This document shows, piece after piece, positions 37,415-47,159 of a DNA stretch of 64,000 bases. The notes under the pieces are model-generated. The model did not search any database, had not been told where the DNA came from, and saw only the letters and a program-made list of their open reading frames with translations. The position numbers were made by a program, and so were the translations under genes. The stretch lies in assembly GCA_025358885.1 (NCBI GenBank), contig JANYHW010000178.1, positions 1 through 64,000 of the forward strand, in the 5' to 3' direction. Source of the DNA: Cytophagales bacterium (GTDB lineage Bacteria; Bacteroidota; Bacteroidia; Cytophagales; Cyclobacteriaceae). Every line of letters starts with the position of its first letter. Positions within the stretch are counted from its first letter, which is position 1.

Positions 37415-38128
37415 ATGACTTCGCGGTTTGCGCAGCGTTCTGGTGAAATCGAGATCATGGATGATCTTCAGTGCAATGGCGAAGTGGTTCACCAGACCCT
37501 GCGCGAATTGGAATTCATCAACCGGTGGCTGGGTGGAAATGCGGTGACCCTGGAGGGAATCAGGGAATTAATTAAGGGTCAGGACAAGAAATCATTTGCC
37601 ATCGCCGATCTGGGTTGCGGTGGCGGAGACATGCTGAAACTGCTTGCGGAGTGGGGACGAAAAAGCAATTTGAGTCTTCAACTCACCGGGATTGACGCCA
37701 ATCCCCACATTATTGAATTCGCCAAAAGCAACTGCAGGGCCTATGGAGAGATTTCATTTGAGACATTGGACATATTCTCGCCTGAATTTGAACGACAATC
37801 CTATGACATTGTCATGGGCACATTATTTTATCACCACTTTCAAAACGATCGACTGATTGAATTTCTCTCGAAGCTCAGGCGACAAGTTCGAGTAGGTCTG
37901 GTGGTGAATGACATTCACCGCCATTGGCTGGCGTTTCATTCCATCCGCCTCCTTACAAAATTTTTTTCAAAATCCGCGATGGTAAAGGTTGATGCACCCC
38001 TGTCTGTATTGCGCGCATTTAAGCGGGGAGAATTGGAAACGATTCTCCACCAGGCAGCGATATCGCCATTCAGGTTGCACTGGAAATGGGCGTTCCGCTG
38101 GCAAGTCGTTTACAGGAAGGGCCCATAA
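37415..38128 (+). CDS. SAM-dependent methyltransferase (class I)
   Basis: The 237-residue product has the SAM-binding motif IADLGCGGGDMLKLLAEW (about 65-83), an acidic strand end in LTGIDANPHIIEFA and the post-motif VMGTLFYHHF. It resembles the small methyltransferases that follow type III PKS genes in many bacteria and that modify ring hydroxyls or carbons, comparable to SrsB in Streptomyces. It is downstream of the PKS in the same direction, which supports a shared pathway. Confidence 0.88.
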   Translation: MTSRFAQRSGEIEIMDDLQCNGEVVHQTLRELEFINRWLGGNAVTLEGIRELIKGQDKKSFAIADLGCGGGDMLKLLAEWGRKSNLSLQLTGIDANPHIIEFAKSNCRAYGEISFETLDIFSPEFERQSYDIVMGTLFYHHFQNDRLIEFLSKLRRQVRVGLVVNDIHRHWLAFHSIRLLTKFFSKSAMVKVDAPLSVLRAFKRGELETILHQAAISPFRLHWKWAFRWQVVYRKGP

Positions 38129-38153
38129 GCCCGATCTTTGGCACAGTTTTTCG

Positions 38154-38161
38154 TAATTTTG
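38154..38161 (+). promoter_or_regulatory. Candidate -7 box for the LPP20-like lipoprotein
   Basis: TAATTTTG is a perfect TAnnTTTG match 22 bases before the ATG at 38184. A TTG lies only 13 bases upstream of it. Confidence 0.4.
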
Positions 38162-38183
38162 ATCTGAGTCAATTAACTCCATT

Positions 38184-38723
38184 ATGAAAACAAAGCTCTT
38201 TGCTATATCAATCGTGTTGGTCCTTGCCGGATGTGCTTCTGGTCCTTTTGGAAAGAAGGTCAACGAGCCCTTCCAGGGATCTGCCTATGAGTCAAACAAC
38301 CGCTTCTTCCGTGGTACGGGAAAAGGAGAAAGCTCTTCGGATAACATCGCGCGCGGTAAAGCCGACATTGAAGCAAAATCCGTTCTCGGGAGTCAGGTCA
38401 ATGTCACCATGAAGCAGGTGGCTGACAACTATCAGGGGCAAACCGAAAATGAACGTGGCGCCGATGTGGCCGAAAAATTTCAGAGCCTTTCACGTGAAGT
38501 GGTGAACACGGATCTGGCCGATCTTAGTAAAATCGGTGAAAAGAAATATTACGATCAAAAGCAAAACAAGTATACGGTATTCATCGCCTACGAAATCAAG
38601 AAGAACGCCATGTTTCGTTATATGAAAAAGCAGGCGAAGACAGACCAAACCATCAATGAACGGCAGCAAGATCTTATTCAGAAGATACTGGATGAGGAAT
38701 TGAAAAAGACGGGAGAGAACTAA
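38184..38723 (+). CDS. LPP20-like lipoprotein
   Basis: The 179-residue protein has a classic lipoprotein signal with lipobox VLAGC at residues 13-17. The mature part has a stretch GKGESSSDNIARGKADIEAKSVLGSQV typical of LPP20-type domains, in which helices rich in alanine precede a beta-sheet. A charged helical C-terminus follows. It is a predicted outer-membrane or periplasmic lipoprotein of unknown function, downstream of the methyltransferase but with its own candidate promoter. Confidence 0.8.
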   Translation: MKTKLFAISIVLVLAGCASGPFGKKVNEPFQGSAYESNNRFFRGTGKGESSSDNIARGKADIEAKSVLGSQVNVTMKQVADNYQGQTENERGADVAEKFQSLSREVVNTDLADLSKIGEKKYYDQKQNKYTVFIAYEIKKNAMFRYMKKQAKTDQTINERQQDLIQKILDEELKKTGEN

Positions 38724-38739
38724 TCAATTTAGTTTCAAA

Positions 38740-39804
38740 TTAATTTCCGGCCATCTTCTCTGCTGTCTCCGCTATCTTCAATTGATTGATGAATTCGTCC
38801 ACTTCCCCATTCATGATCGCGGGCAGGTTGTGTTGGGTAAACCCAATGCGGTGGTCGGTTACCCGACTTTGGGGATAGTTGTATGTCCTTATCTTTTCGG
38901 AACGGTCACCACTGCGAACCTGTGAACGGCGTGAGGCTCCAATTTCATTGTTTTGCTTCTCCACTTCCATTTCATAGAGCTTGGCACGCAACATCTGCAA
39001 AGCCCTTTCGCGGTTAGCGTGCTGTGATCGCTCCACCTGGCAAGTGATTACAATGCCGGTCGGCTTGTGCGTCAGCTGTACCTTCGTTTCTACCTTGTTC
39101 ACATTCTGTCCACCGGCGCCGCTGCTGCGGGCGGTTTGATATTCAAGGTCAGCCGGATTAATGGTTACATCCACTTCCTCCGCTTCCGGAAGAACAACAA
39201 CCGAGGCCGCAGAGGTGTGGACCCTTCCTTGCTGCTCCGTTTCAGGGACTCGCTGCACACGGTGTACCCCCGACTCGTATTTGAATATCCCGTACGCCCC
39301 TGAACCTTCCACCAGGCTGATCACTTCCTTGTATCCACCGGCCGTGCCCTCTGTCACATCCATGACCGTCATCTTTAGTCCCTTGCGGTCACAAAACCTT
39401 TGATACATTCGCCACAGGTCTCCAGCAAAAATAGCAGCCTCATCACCGCCCGTTCCGGCACGTATTTCAAGGATGCAGTTCCTGTCGTCATTGGGGTCTT
39501 TGGGCATAAGGAGTTCTTTAATCTCCTCTTCGGCGGCATCTTTTCGTGGATTCAATTCGTCCAGCTCCATTTTTGCCAGCTCCCGCATTTCGGGATCTTT
39601 CTCCGTCTCCAGGACCTCCTTCGCATGCTCCAGGCCTTCCAGCAAGGTGCGGTAGCCCTTGTATTTGACGACCACCTTTTCGAGGTCACGGTATTCTTTG
39701 CTCAATTGGGCAAATTTCTTCATGTCCGACACTACACCCGGCTGGCTCAGCAACTGTCCCACTTCCTCAAAGCGATGGTTGATTTCTTCAAGTTTCTCGA
39801 TCAT
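38740..39804 (-). CDS. prfA: Peptide chain release factor 1
   Basis: RF1 reads UAA and UAG stop codons and triggers peptide release. The 354-residue product has the GGQ motif in [20 protein letters not shown] and the expected domain order: helical N-terminus, decoding domain with [18 protein letters not shown] before it, catalytic domain and C-terminal [13 protein letters not shown]. Its presence means UAG is a normal stop codon in this organism, which bears on the interrupted gene at 48504. Confidence 0.97.
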   Translation of the reverse strand: MIEKLEEINHRFEEVGQLLSQPGVVSDMKKFAQLSKEYRDLEKVVVKYKGYRTLLEGLEHAKEVLETEKDPEMRELAKMELDELNPRKDAAEEEIKELLMPKDPNDDRNCILEIRAGTGGDEAAIFAGDLWRMYQRFCDRKGLKMTVMDVTEGTAGGYKEVISLVEGSGAYGIFKYESGVHRVQRVPETEQQGRVHTSAASVVVLPEAEEVDVTINPADLEYQTARSSGAGGQNVNKVETKVQLTHKPTGIVITCQVERSQHANRERALQMLRAKLYEMEVEKQNNEIGASRRSQVRSGDRSEKIRTYNYPQSRVTDHRIGFTQHNLPAIMNGEVDEFINQLKIAETAEKMAGN

Positions 39805-39820
39805 ATTCTAAAAGCGGGGA

Positions 39821-39828
39821 CAAAGTTA
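39821..39828 (-). promoter_or_regulatory. Candidate -7 box for prfA
   Basis: TAACTTTG on the minus strand matches TAnnTTTG exactly, 16 bases before the prfA ATG. No -33 TTG is evident. Confidence 0.4.
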
Positions 39829-39972
39829 TAAATTCGAGAGAAGTATTTAGGGGCTTAGTAGACTAAGGACCTTGGATTAAAGTCCATTTGGAAACAGCCC
39901 GATAAACCACGGCCAGGAGACAGTTTGAATGCCACTGATTCGGCAGTAGATTTGAAAGGAATTTCAATTCCT

Positions 39973-40458
39973 ATGAGAAGACTTCTTATTCTGGCAATCA
40001 TTGCATGCAGTTGCACAGGGAAACTCAGCGATGAACAACGCCAAAAGCTCCACGAAGGAATGGCAACCCAGGACATCAAAAGAGTTTCAGAAGCTGATCT
40101 GATGGAGGCGGCATGGACGTATGCACGAGCCGTGATAGCCGATGTCGAAAAGGCGGACCTCTATTTGCGTTCAAAATCCAAAATCGATTCCATTGCCGCG
40201 GCGCGTCATGTCCGGATCTATTCCCTGATCCCCGCTGACTCAGCCCTGAGAGAAATTGAGAGACAGTTGGTGGATGCATACATCACCGGGGCAGATGTGG
40301 GAAGCGTAGGCGACAACATTCAGAAAGTGGGCGAAGATTCACTTCTGTTCACCAAACCAGTATTCAGTAATCATCCCGATGGATCTCAGCAGTTCAGTCA
40401 TGCCATTGGAATCAAGATGGCGAGAAAGACAATTGTGCTTTCCATGCCCACACCCTGA
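39973..40458 (+). CDS. Predicted lipoprotein of unknown function
   Basis: The ATG at 39973 gives MRRLLILAIIACSC, a short lipoprotein signal; the ORF-track start at 39925 adds 16 residues. The mature protein (about 147 residues) is mostly helical and charged, with TYARAVIADVEKADLYLR and REIERQLVDAYITG, and ends in a short beta-like tail. No CxxCH heme site and no known domain are seen. It lies 21 bases before the 5-oxoprolinase gene in the same direction and may be co-transcribed. Confidence 0.7.
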   Translation: MRRLLILAIIACSCTGKLSDEQRQKLHEGMATQDIKRVSEADLMEAAWTYARAVIADVEKADLYLRSKSKIDSIAAARHVRIYSLIPADSALREIERQLVDAYITGADVGSVGDNIQKVGEDSLLFTKPVFSNHPDGSQQFSHAIGIKMARKTIVLSMPTP

Positions 40459-40479
40459 CCTTTATCCTGCCATTCATCC

Positions 40480-43400
40480 ATGACCACACCCACATCCTGG
40501 CAGCTCTGGATAGACACCGGGGGCACTTTTACCGATTGCATTGCCCGCAATCCTGCGGGTGAATTGAAGAGACTAAAGGTACTTAGTAGTAGTGTCCTTC
40601 GTGGAATGACGGTCAGCCGAATCGGTGACCGTATTATTCAGGCTGATATACTGTGGCCGGTGACGCAGGACATATTCAGAGGCTTTGAATTTCGCCTTGT
40701 TGGAAAATCTTTAGCCTGTAATATCGAAAGGGTTGACCTCGACAAAAATTACATTCATCTTCAACAGTCGATGCCCTACGACATAGAGGGTGTTGCATTT
40801 GAAATAACTTCCCATGAAGAGGTGCCCGTGCTTGCCGCCCGGTTGCTCACGGCCACTCCCCTGCACAAACTCTTCCCTCCGCTTGAAATGAAATTGGGTT
40901 CCACCCGGGGCACCAATGCCATCCTTGAACGCAAGGGTGCCAGAACTGCATTTCTGGTCACCAAAGGATTCAAGGACTTGCTGCTCATTGGCAACCAACA
41001 ACGACACAATCTATTTGCGCTTCAGGTTATAAAACCCATTCCCTTGTATGATTTGGTACTGGAAGTCGATGAGCGAATTGAAGCTGATGGAAAAATTCTG
41101 CATCCATTGACAGACTCCACCATCGGGCAATTGGTAAAAGAATTAAGAAAAAGAAAAATAGAATCCATTGCCATCGCGCTGTTGAATAGTTATAAAAATC
41201 CACTGCATGAAAAGGCGTTGGCAAGTGGTCTCGCTGCTCATGGCTTCCATCACATTTCGATTTCTTCTGAACTTTCTTCACAAATCAAGATCCTGCCGCG
41301 TGCAGAAACTGCTGTTGCCAATGCCTACCTGGATCCTATTATCCGCACCTATGTATCCGGCATCCAACATGGGCTTTCCGGTGCCGGTTTAAAGGTGATG
41401 ACCAGCGCAGGAAGCCTTGTGCGGTCGGATTCATTTTTTCCAAAAGACAGCCTGCTCAGTGGCCCTGCGGGCGGCGTGGTGGGTGCAGCACACCAGGCAA
41501 AGCAATCAGGAATTAACAAGATTATTGGTTTCGATATGGGAGGCACCAGCACCGATGTTTCGCTATTTGATGATCGCTTTGATTACCGGTTTGAATCACG
41601 TGTCGGCAATTTCAAAATTCTTTCACCTTCCCTTGCCATTGAAACCATCGCCGCCGGAGGTGGATCCATTTGTGATTTTGATGGTCATCGATTTATCGTC
41701 GGGCCGCACAGTGCCGGAGCATCCCCGGGTCCGGCTTGTTATGGTGCCGGTGGACCGCTTACCATTACGGATGTGAATGTATTACTCGGTCGCGTGGATC
41801 CTGAATATTTTGCCATTCCTATAGATGTGCAAAAATCCAGTGATGCACTTCAGCTTTTGTTAAAGAAAGTAAAAAAGTTGACAGGCCTAACCTCTGTGGC
41901 CTCAACGGTCCTGAACTCATTAATCCAAATTGCCAATGAGAAGATGGCAGAGGCCATCAAGAAGATCTCGGTTCAGCAAGGCCACGACCCGAGGGCATTC
42001 ACCTTGTTAAGTTTTGGTGGGGCCGGCGGTCAGCATGCTTGCGCACTGGCTGAAATACTTGATATGAAGCAGGTGCTGGTACCCTATGATGCAGGCCTCC
42101 TCAGTGCTCATGGGATAGGGCATGCTTCCATTGAACGTTTCGAAGAAAAATTGATCCTTCAATCATGGAAAATATTTTCATTGGATTTGACCAAGGAGTT
42201 ACAGGCACTTTTTAACCATGCGAAATCCAGGTTGCTGGCTGAAAATATTCCTGGCAGCGAAATTCAATGGAAAAAATCACTGCTGTTTCTCCGCTTTGCA
42301 GGACAGGACAGTTCGCTGGAAATCGAATATACCCGGGGCTTGTCCGTGCTGAATGAATTCAGAAAAAAGTATGTCTCCATTTTTGGCCACTGGATTGAGC
42401 GCGAAGTGGAAGTTGAGTCAGTAAAAATCATCGCTTCTATTGAGCCACAGGTGACAAGAAGGTCAAGTACCCCGATAAAAAAGTACAGGCCTATCCCTGA
42501 CAAATCAATGTGGATCACCTCTCATGGGAGCAGGAAGAAAGGGAATGTGTATCGGTGGGAAGAACTGAGGGCGGGAGCAGAAATTGCGGGTCCTTCATTG
42601 GTGATCAGCGGAAATTCCACAACGTATGTGGAGCAACACTGGAGATTAGCTCTTGACGCATCAAACAATGCACACCTTATCAGGGAACAAAAGCGGCGAG
42701 TCAATACCAAACATAGCAAAGCCGCATTGCTCGAGTTATTCACGAATCGCTTCACCGCTCTTGCCCAGGAAATGGGAGCGCTTTTGCAACGAACTTCCTT
42801 TTCTGTTAATGTAAAGGAGCGATTGGATTTTTCCTGTGCGGTGCTGGACCCTGATGGCTTTCTTGTGGTAAACGCGCCGCACATTCCGGTCCACCTGGGC
42901 AGCCTTGGTGTTTGCGTGCGCGAAGTACGCAAGGAAATTGAAATGAAAGCAGGGGATGTCATAGTAACCAACCATCCGGCGTTCGGGGGATCACATCTCC
43001 CGGATGTTACCTTGATCAAGCCGGTGTACTTTAAGAAGAAGTTGATAGGATACGTGGCCAACCGCGCGCATCATGCCGAAATCGGTGGAAAAAAACCTGG
43101 CTCCATGCCGGCCGATGCTGCCACATTGGAGGAAGAGGGTGTCATTATTGCACCTGTGTATCTTGTAAGGCGCGGTGTTGCCCAATGGGATAACCTACGG
43201 GACATTTTGCAGAATACTAAGTATCCTACAAGATCGCTGGAGGAGAATCTCGCCGACCTAAATGCCGCCCTTGCTGCTGTAAATCTTGGGGAATACGGAC
43301 TCCAGGAGCTCTGTCAATTGCATGGAGACAAGACCGTAGTTCTGCATATGCGGGCATTGAGGGAATATGCTGCTTCACTGTTGAAGACAAAAATCAAATC

Positions 43401-44235
43401 ACTCTCAAAGAATTCATTTGATGCAATTGAGAGACTGGATGATGGATCTGTTCTCCGTGTGAGCATTACCCGGAAGCGCGACCGATTGAAGTTTGATTTT
43501 ACCGGGTCAGCCCCAAAACATCCCGGAAATCTGAATGCCACGAAAGCCATTGTTCAAAGTGTTGTGCTGTATTCCCTGAGGCTACTTGTCGACCATCCAT
43601 TGCCCATGAATGAAGGGTTGATGGAGCCAGTAGAAATCATTTTACCCAATGGACTCCTCAACCCGGATTTTACAATGACTCCATTACCCGCGGTCGTCGG
43701 AGGCAATACGGAAGTAAGTCAAAGGTTGACAGACACCATCCTGAAAGCATTGGGCTTAGTTGCTTGCAGTCAGGGAACGATGAACAATTTCCTGTTTGGC
43801 AGCGAGAAGTTTGGATACTATGAAACCATTTGCGGGGGCACCGGCGCCGGGAAAGGATTTAATGGCACCGATGCTGTCCATCAACACATGACAAACACGC
43901 GAATAACCGACCCTGAGATCATGGAACTCCGCTACCCTGTTCGGCTCAACCGGTTTGAGATACGCAAAGGATCCGGAGGTAAAGGCAAATGGCATGGCGG
44001 AGAAGGGATCGAGCGTGAGATATTATTTAAAGAACAACTGGAGATCAACCTGCTTACGCAACACCGAAAGGAAAAACCTTATGGAATGAATGGTGGGGGT
44101 CCCGGGAAAGTTGGTGAGCAGATCATCATGCGCAAGAATGGCAAGAAGGAAACATTGAAAGGAATGGATAGCGGCACCGTAAATCCTGAAGACAGGTTGA
44201 TTATCAAAACACCCGGGGGTGGAGGGTGGGGTTAG
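40480..44235 (+). CDS. 5-oxoprolinase (fused hydantoinase A and B domains)
   Basis: This is an ATP-dependent hydrolase that opens 5-oxoproline to glutamate, or a related hydantoinase-type lactamase. The 1251-residue chain joins a HyuA-type part (about 1-720: WIDTGGTFTDCIA at the start, GFDMGGTSTDVSLFD near 350 and SFGGAGGQHACALAE near 510) to a HyuB-type part (about 750-1250: FSCAVLDPDGF, VTNHPAFGGSHLPDV). This full-length fusion is the layout of eukaryotic-type 5-oxoprolinase rather than the separate subunits of many bacteria. The substrate is inferred from the family. Confidence 0.92.
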   Translation: MTTPTSWQLWIDTGGTFTDCIARNPAGELKRLKVLSSSVLRGMTVSRIGDRIIQADILWPVTQDIFRGFEFRLVGKSLACNIERVDLDKNYIHLQQSMPYDIEGVAFEITSHEEVPVLAARLLTATPLHKLFPPLEMKLGSTRGTNAILERKGARTAFLVTKGFKDLLLIGNQQRHNLFALQVIKPIPLYDLVLEVDERIEADGKILHPLTDSTIGQLVKELRKRKIESIAIALLNSYKNPLHEKALASGLAAHGFHHISISSELSSQIKILPRAETAVANAYLDPIIRTYVSGIQHGLSGAGLKVMTSAGSLVRSDSFFPKDSLLSGPAGGVVGAAHQAKQSGINKIIGFDMGGTSTDVSLFDDRFDYRFESRVGNFKILSPSLAIETIAAGGGSICDFDGHRFIVGPHSAGASPGPACYGAGGPLTITDVNVLLGRVDPEYFAIPIDVQKSSDALQLLLKKVKKLTGLTSVASTVLNSLIQIANEKMAEAIKKISVQQGHDPRAFTLLSFGGAGGQHACALAEILDMKQVLVPYDAGLLSAHGIGHASIERFEEKLILQSWKIFSLDLTKELQALFNHAKSRLLAENIPGSEIQWKKSLLFLRFAGQDSSLEIEYTRGLSVLNEFRKKYVSIFGHWIEREVEVESVKIIASIEPQVTRRSSTPIKKYRPIPDKSMWITSHGSRKKGNVYRWEELRAGAEIAGPSLVISGNSTTYVEQHWRLALDASNNAHLIREQKRRVNTKHSKAALLELFTNRFTALAQEMGALLQRTSFSVNVKERLDFSCAVLDPDGFLVVNAPHIPVHLGSLGVCVREVRKEIEMKAGDVIVTNHPAFGGSHLPDVTLIKPVYFKKKLIGYVANRAHHAEIGGKKPGSMPADAATLEEEGVIIAPVYLVRRGVAQWDNLRDILQNTKYPTRSLEENLADLNAALAAVNLGEYGLQELCQLHGDKTVVLHMRALREYAASLLKTKIKSLSKNSFDAIERLDDGSVLRVSITRKRDRLKFDFTGSAPKHPGNLNATKAIVQSVVLYSLRLLVDHPLPMNEGLMEPVEIILPNGLLNPDFTMTPLPAVVGGNTEVSQRLTDTILKALGLVACSQGTMNNFLFGSEKFGYYETICGGTGAGKGFNGTDAVHQHMTNTRITDPEIMELRYPVRLNRFEIRKGSGGKGKWHGGEGIEREILFKEQLEINLLTQHRKEKPYGMNGGGPGKVGEQIIMRKNGKKETLKGMDSGTVNPEDRLIIKTPGGGGWG

Positions 44236-44247
44236 CAACGGCAAACT

Positions 44248-46071
44248 TTACAGGTAAGGAATTTCAATCAGCACTTGCGTCCCCTTACCAGGCCTGCTGT
44301 TAATTTCGATCCGGCCACCAAGGCTTTCCGTTCGCACCGTGACCTGGTTAATGCCAAACCCCCGATGTTGGTCAATGTTAAATCCAATTCCATCATCCTC
44401 CACCGTGATATTCAAATGGTCATCATAGCCAAACAACTGGATATCGGCCCTGCCAGCCTTCGAATGGGCAGTGATGTTATGAAGCAACTCTTGTAAAATC
44501 CGATAAACTTGCTGAATCTGGTTAGGCTGAAGACGCTCCTGGTAGTCGAACTGCTGAAGTTTGATGTCAACGGAAGAATTTTTCCTCGCCACGACAATCA
44601 GCTTCTCCACCAAGGGCATGAGTCCGGAAACATGTGCCGCAGGCGGGGCGAGGTCGTGCGAGAGCATTCGAATGTCGTTGATGATTCCATCAAGTTGACC
44701 GGAAGCGCTTTCCGCACTCTGCTGGATTCCTCTCTTCAAGTGACTGAGACGGCTGCCGATGTCGTCATGCAGTTCTCCCGCGATGCGACTGCGCTCCTTT
44801 TCGATGCCGTCGATGTATTGCTGGTACATCTGCTTTTGTTGTGTGGAGACCTGCACCATAAGGGCCGATCGCTCCCGTTGGATTTGACGAAACAGAATCA
44901 CCAGGGCAACGGACAACAGCATGGCTTCAAAAAAATACGCTATGAGAACAGGGTTCAAATCAAAGTATTGTGTTGCCCCAAAAGCATAAGTCATGATGCT
45001 AAACCCGGAAGCTGCTACCAATGTGCCATAGGCAACCAAATAGAAAATCCCTATGATCCTGTTGGTGAATAGCGCTTTCACCCCGCTGTACGCAAGCAGG
45101 GAGAGTCCGGTCAGCATGACGATGTTGATGATGGGAATGATAACCGTGCTATACCTGAACATGAATTCGCCAAAGAGCCAGCCTGCCACGATCAGCGCCA
45201 GGATAAAATAAAAAAGAATGTTCAACATCTTGTGCACCCTTGGCAGATACTTTCGTGTCTCGAGCAGCCCTTGCGAAAACTTGATCAAAAAGATAAATCC
45301 ATAGGTGCCGAGTTGAATAATGGCGGGTGCGTCAAAGTCGGCGAGGCCCGGAAACAAATATTGAAAGCCGAATCCCTCCGACGTGAAACCATACGCAGCG
45401 GCCGAAAGAATGTACAAGAAGTACCAAATAAAAATAACCCTCCGCAGCAAAAGGGCGGCAACCAGTGCAAATACAGCACAGAAAGAAAGAAACCCGGTCC
45501 AAAAGCCCCACAACAAATTCTGGCTATAGCTATTTTCATGGAGTGTCTCCCGGGTGGTAATCCACATGGGAAGTGAAAGACTATTGTAGTGCTGCACCAT
45601 GACCAGCATCGTGAACGATTCACCACGCTCGCATGAAATCGGGAAGTCAAAAAACCGGTGGTGAGTGGGGCGCTGGTAAAAGTTGAAATGGATACCGGTC
45701 TCATACATGGAATTCACAGAATCTCCCTCCACCCGGTAAAAAACCAGCCGGTAGAGGTGAGGCTGGCGGATGTCCAGGAACAGCTCTTGTTTTTGATTTG
45801 AGACATTTTTTAAAGTCAGCGTGAGCCAATAATACCCATTGATGGGGCCAAAATTGATTTTGTCAAGTTGCCTGATGGCACCAGGTTGATGGGTAAAGAC
45901 CTTCCAGGCTGAATCTGCTGATAACGCTTCTCCGGTATTAAAGTATGCAAAGTGGGAATTGGCTGGGGTTTCTTTAAATCCATCTCCCACCTTCAGCGTA
46001 TCCGTCTGGGCAAACAGCGGACTGAAAGGAAGGAAACAAAACAGGAAAATATGGTACAGCTTACATTTCAC
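44248..46071 (-). CDS. 7TM-DISM sensor histidine kinase
   Basis: The 607-residue protein has a signal peptide (about 1-21), an extracellular 7TMR-DISMED2-type beta domain (about 30-180), seven membrane helices (about 185-400) and a coiled coil. The HisKA_3 helix carries the phospho-acceptor in SRIAGELHDDIGSRL, followed by an ATPase domain (LLHNITAHSKA, VEDDGIGFN). Such sensors usually respond to small molecules or carbohydrates. The start is GTG at 46071. The NarL-type regulator gene lies 66 bases upstream on the same strand and is the expected partner. Confidence 0.93.
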   Translation of the reverse strand: MKCKLYHIFLFCFLPFSPLFAQTDTLKVGDGFKETPANSHFAYFNTGEALSADSAWKVFTHQPGAIRQLDKINFGPINGYYWLTLTLKNVSNQKQELFLDIRQPHLYRLVFYRVEGDSVNSMYETGIHFNFYQRPTHHRFFDFPISCERGESFTMLVMVQHYNSLSLPMWITTRETLHENSYSQNLLWGFWTGFLSFCAVFALVAALLLRRVIFIWYFLYILSAAAYGFTSEGFGFQYLFPGLADFDAPAIIQLGTYGFIFLIKFSQGLLETRKYLPRVHKMLNILFYFILALIVAGWLFGEFMFRYSTVIIPIINIVMLTGLSLLAYSGVKALFTNRIIGIFYLVAYGTLVAASGFSIMTYAFGATQYFDLNPVLIAYFFEAMLLSVALVILFRQIQRERSALMVQVSTQQKQMYQQYIDGIEKERSRIAGELHDDIGSRLSHLKRGIQQSAESASGQLDGIINDIRMLSHDLAPPAAHVSGLMPLVEKLIVVARKNSSVDIKLQQFDYQERLQPNQIQQVYRILQELLHNITAHSKAGRADIQLFGYDDHLNITVEDDGIGFNIDQHRGFGINQVTVRTESLGGRIEINSRPGKGTQVLIEIPYL

Positions 46072-46128
46072 AACATTTCTATGGCAATGGAAAGCAAGAA
46101 AATCGCTGGGTGTTAATCAATACCCTGT

Positions 46129-46136
46129 CAAAGGTA
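46129..46136 (-). promoter_or_regulatory. Candidate -7 box between response regulator and 7TM-DISM kinase
   Basis: TACCTTTG on the minus strand matches TAnnTTTG, with a TTG 16 bases upstream inside the end of the regulator gene. It would allow the kinase to be expressed separately. Confidence 0.4.
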
Positions 46137-46137
46137 T

Positions 46138-46785
46138 TTAGGAGTTTGATCCCAACATGTGGTTCTCAAAGGCAAACCGGACCAGGTCGCTGCCCTGGCT
46201 CAACCCCAGTTTTTTCATAATGTTCTTCTTGTGGGTACGCACGGTATGGAGGCTCAAAAACAATTGGTCGGATATCTGTTCGGGAGTTTGGCCTTTGGCA
46301 AACAGGCAGATGATCTCAATCTCCCGTTTCGTAAGCTTCATTTTCTCAATAAACTCAAATCGCTGATGGGCGTGGTCGTTCCTGAGTTTCTGAAGAGAGG
46401 GTGGCAGGTAGAAATCGGTGGCCTGCAATTCATCGAGGGCACTGATCAATTCCTCCGTGTTGGCGTTTTTCAAAAGATAGCCATTGGCGCCAAGTTTTTT
46501 AGCTTTTTCAATGAGGTATTCATCTTCATACATGGTGACAATGACAATCATTAATTGTGGAAACCTGGGCTTCACTTTTTCCAGGATGGTGAAACCGTCG
46601 GTTCCTCCCAGGTTGAGGTCAAGCAATAAAATATCGATAGGCGTTGATTCCAATATCGGCAGCAGCTCTTTTTCATGCCGTACCTGTCCTGCCAATTGAA
46701 AGCGGGCGTGGAAAGACAAGAGCACGCGCAAGCCATCGGCAAACAGTGCGTGGTCTTCGCAGATTACAATTTTTTTGGGGGTCAT
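46138..46785 (-). CDS. NarL/FixJ-type response regulator
   Basis: The 215-residue protein has a receiver domain (E10/D11 acidic pair, phospho-acceptor D56 in ILLLDLNLGG and lysine in GYLLKNA) and a C-terminal LuxR-type helix-turn-helix (about 148-210) with LTKREIEIICLFAKGQTPEQISDQLFLSLHTVRTHKKNIMKKL. It is the likely partner of the 7TM-DISM kinase downstream. A NarL-like 7-2-7 inverted repeat lies about 78 bases upstream of its start. Confidence 0.95.
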   Translation of the reverse strand: MTPKKIVICEDHALFADGLRVLLSFHARFQLAGQVRHEKELLPILESTPIDILLLDLNLGGTDGFTILEKVKPRFPQLMIVIVTMYEDEYLIEKAKKLGANGYLLKNANTEELISALDELQATDFYLPPSLQKLRNDHAHQRFEFIEKMKLTKREIEIICLFAKGQTPEQISDQLFLSLHTVRTHKKNIMKKLGLSQGSDLVRFAFENHMLGSNS

Positions 46786-46862
46786 CGACTAAAGCCTTTG
46801 GGTTCAATATACACCAATTGGGGTATCCAGAGCACTCAACCAAAGCGCCAATCGTTGAATAA

Positions 46863-46878
46863 TACTCCTTAAGTAGTA
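46863..46878. promoter_or_regulatory. NarL-like 7-2-7 inverted repeat (candidate operator)
   Basis: TACTCCT-TA-AGTAGTA matches the NarL-type arrangement TACYYMT-N2-AKRRGTA at 13 of 14 consensus positions. One base further out on each side still pairs (ATACT/AGTAT). It lies in the 395-base gap upstream of the NarL-type regulator, a natural place for autoregulation. Confidence 0.5.
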
Positions 46879-47006
46879 TAGAATCATACAATTCTTCCAA
46901 GTCTGGGGTTGGGATGTAGCTACAAGCTCCATCGGGCTTACTGTTTGTAGAGATGCACCAACAATATTGAGCAGGGCTTCAGGAGGAGCGGCCTGTTATT
47001 CTGTCC

Positions 47007-47032
47007 GACTGCGAAGGAGGAATCGAGCAGTC
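47007..47032. repeat. REP-like palindrome in the 46786-47180 gap
   Basis: The gap has no convincing gene. GACTGC and GCAGTC flank a GAAGGAGGAATCGA core within TTCTGTCCGACTGCGAAG, which resembles short interspersed palindromic (REP-type) sequences of Bacteroidota. The resemblance is from memory and only one copy is seen here. Confidence 0.35.
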
Positions 47033-47159
47033 AAATAGTTGTTCTGCGGTTTACCTAAGCACTTCAGGTTCATAGAACATATTGGTTGGCGCGAAAAAAT
47101 AGCATTGTAAAATACCCTGAGCACGGTATTGGATCAGTTGAGATGATGAAGTCAAATTT

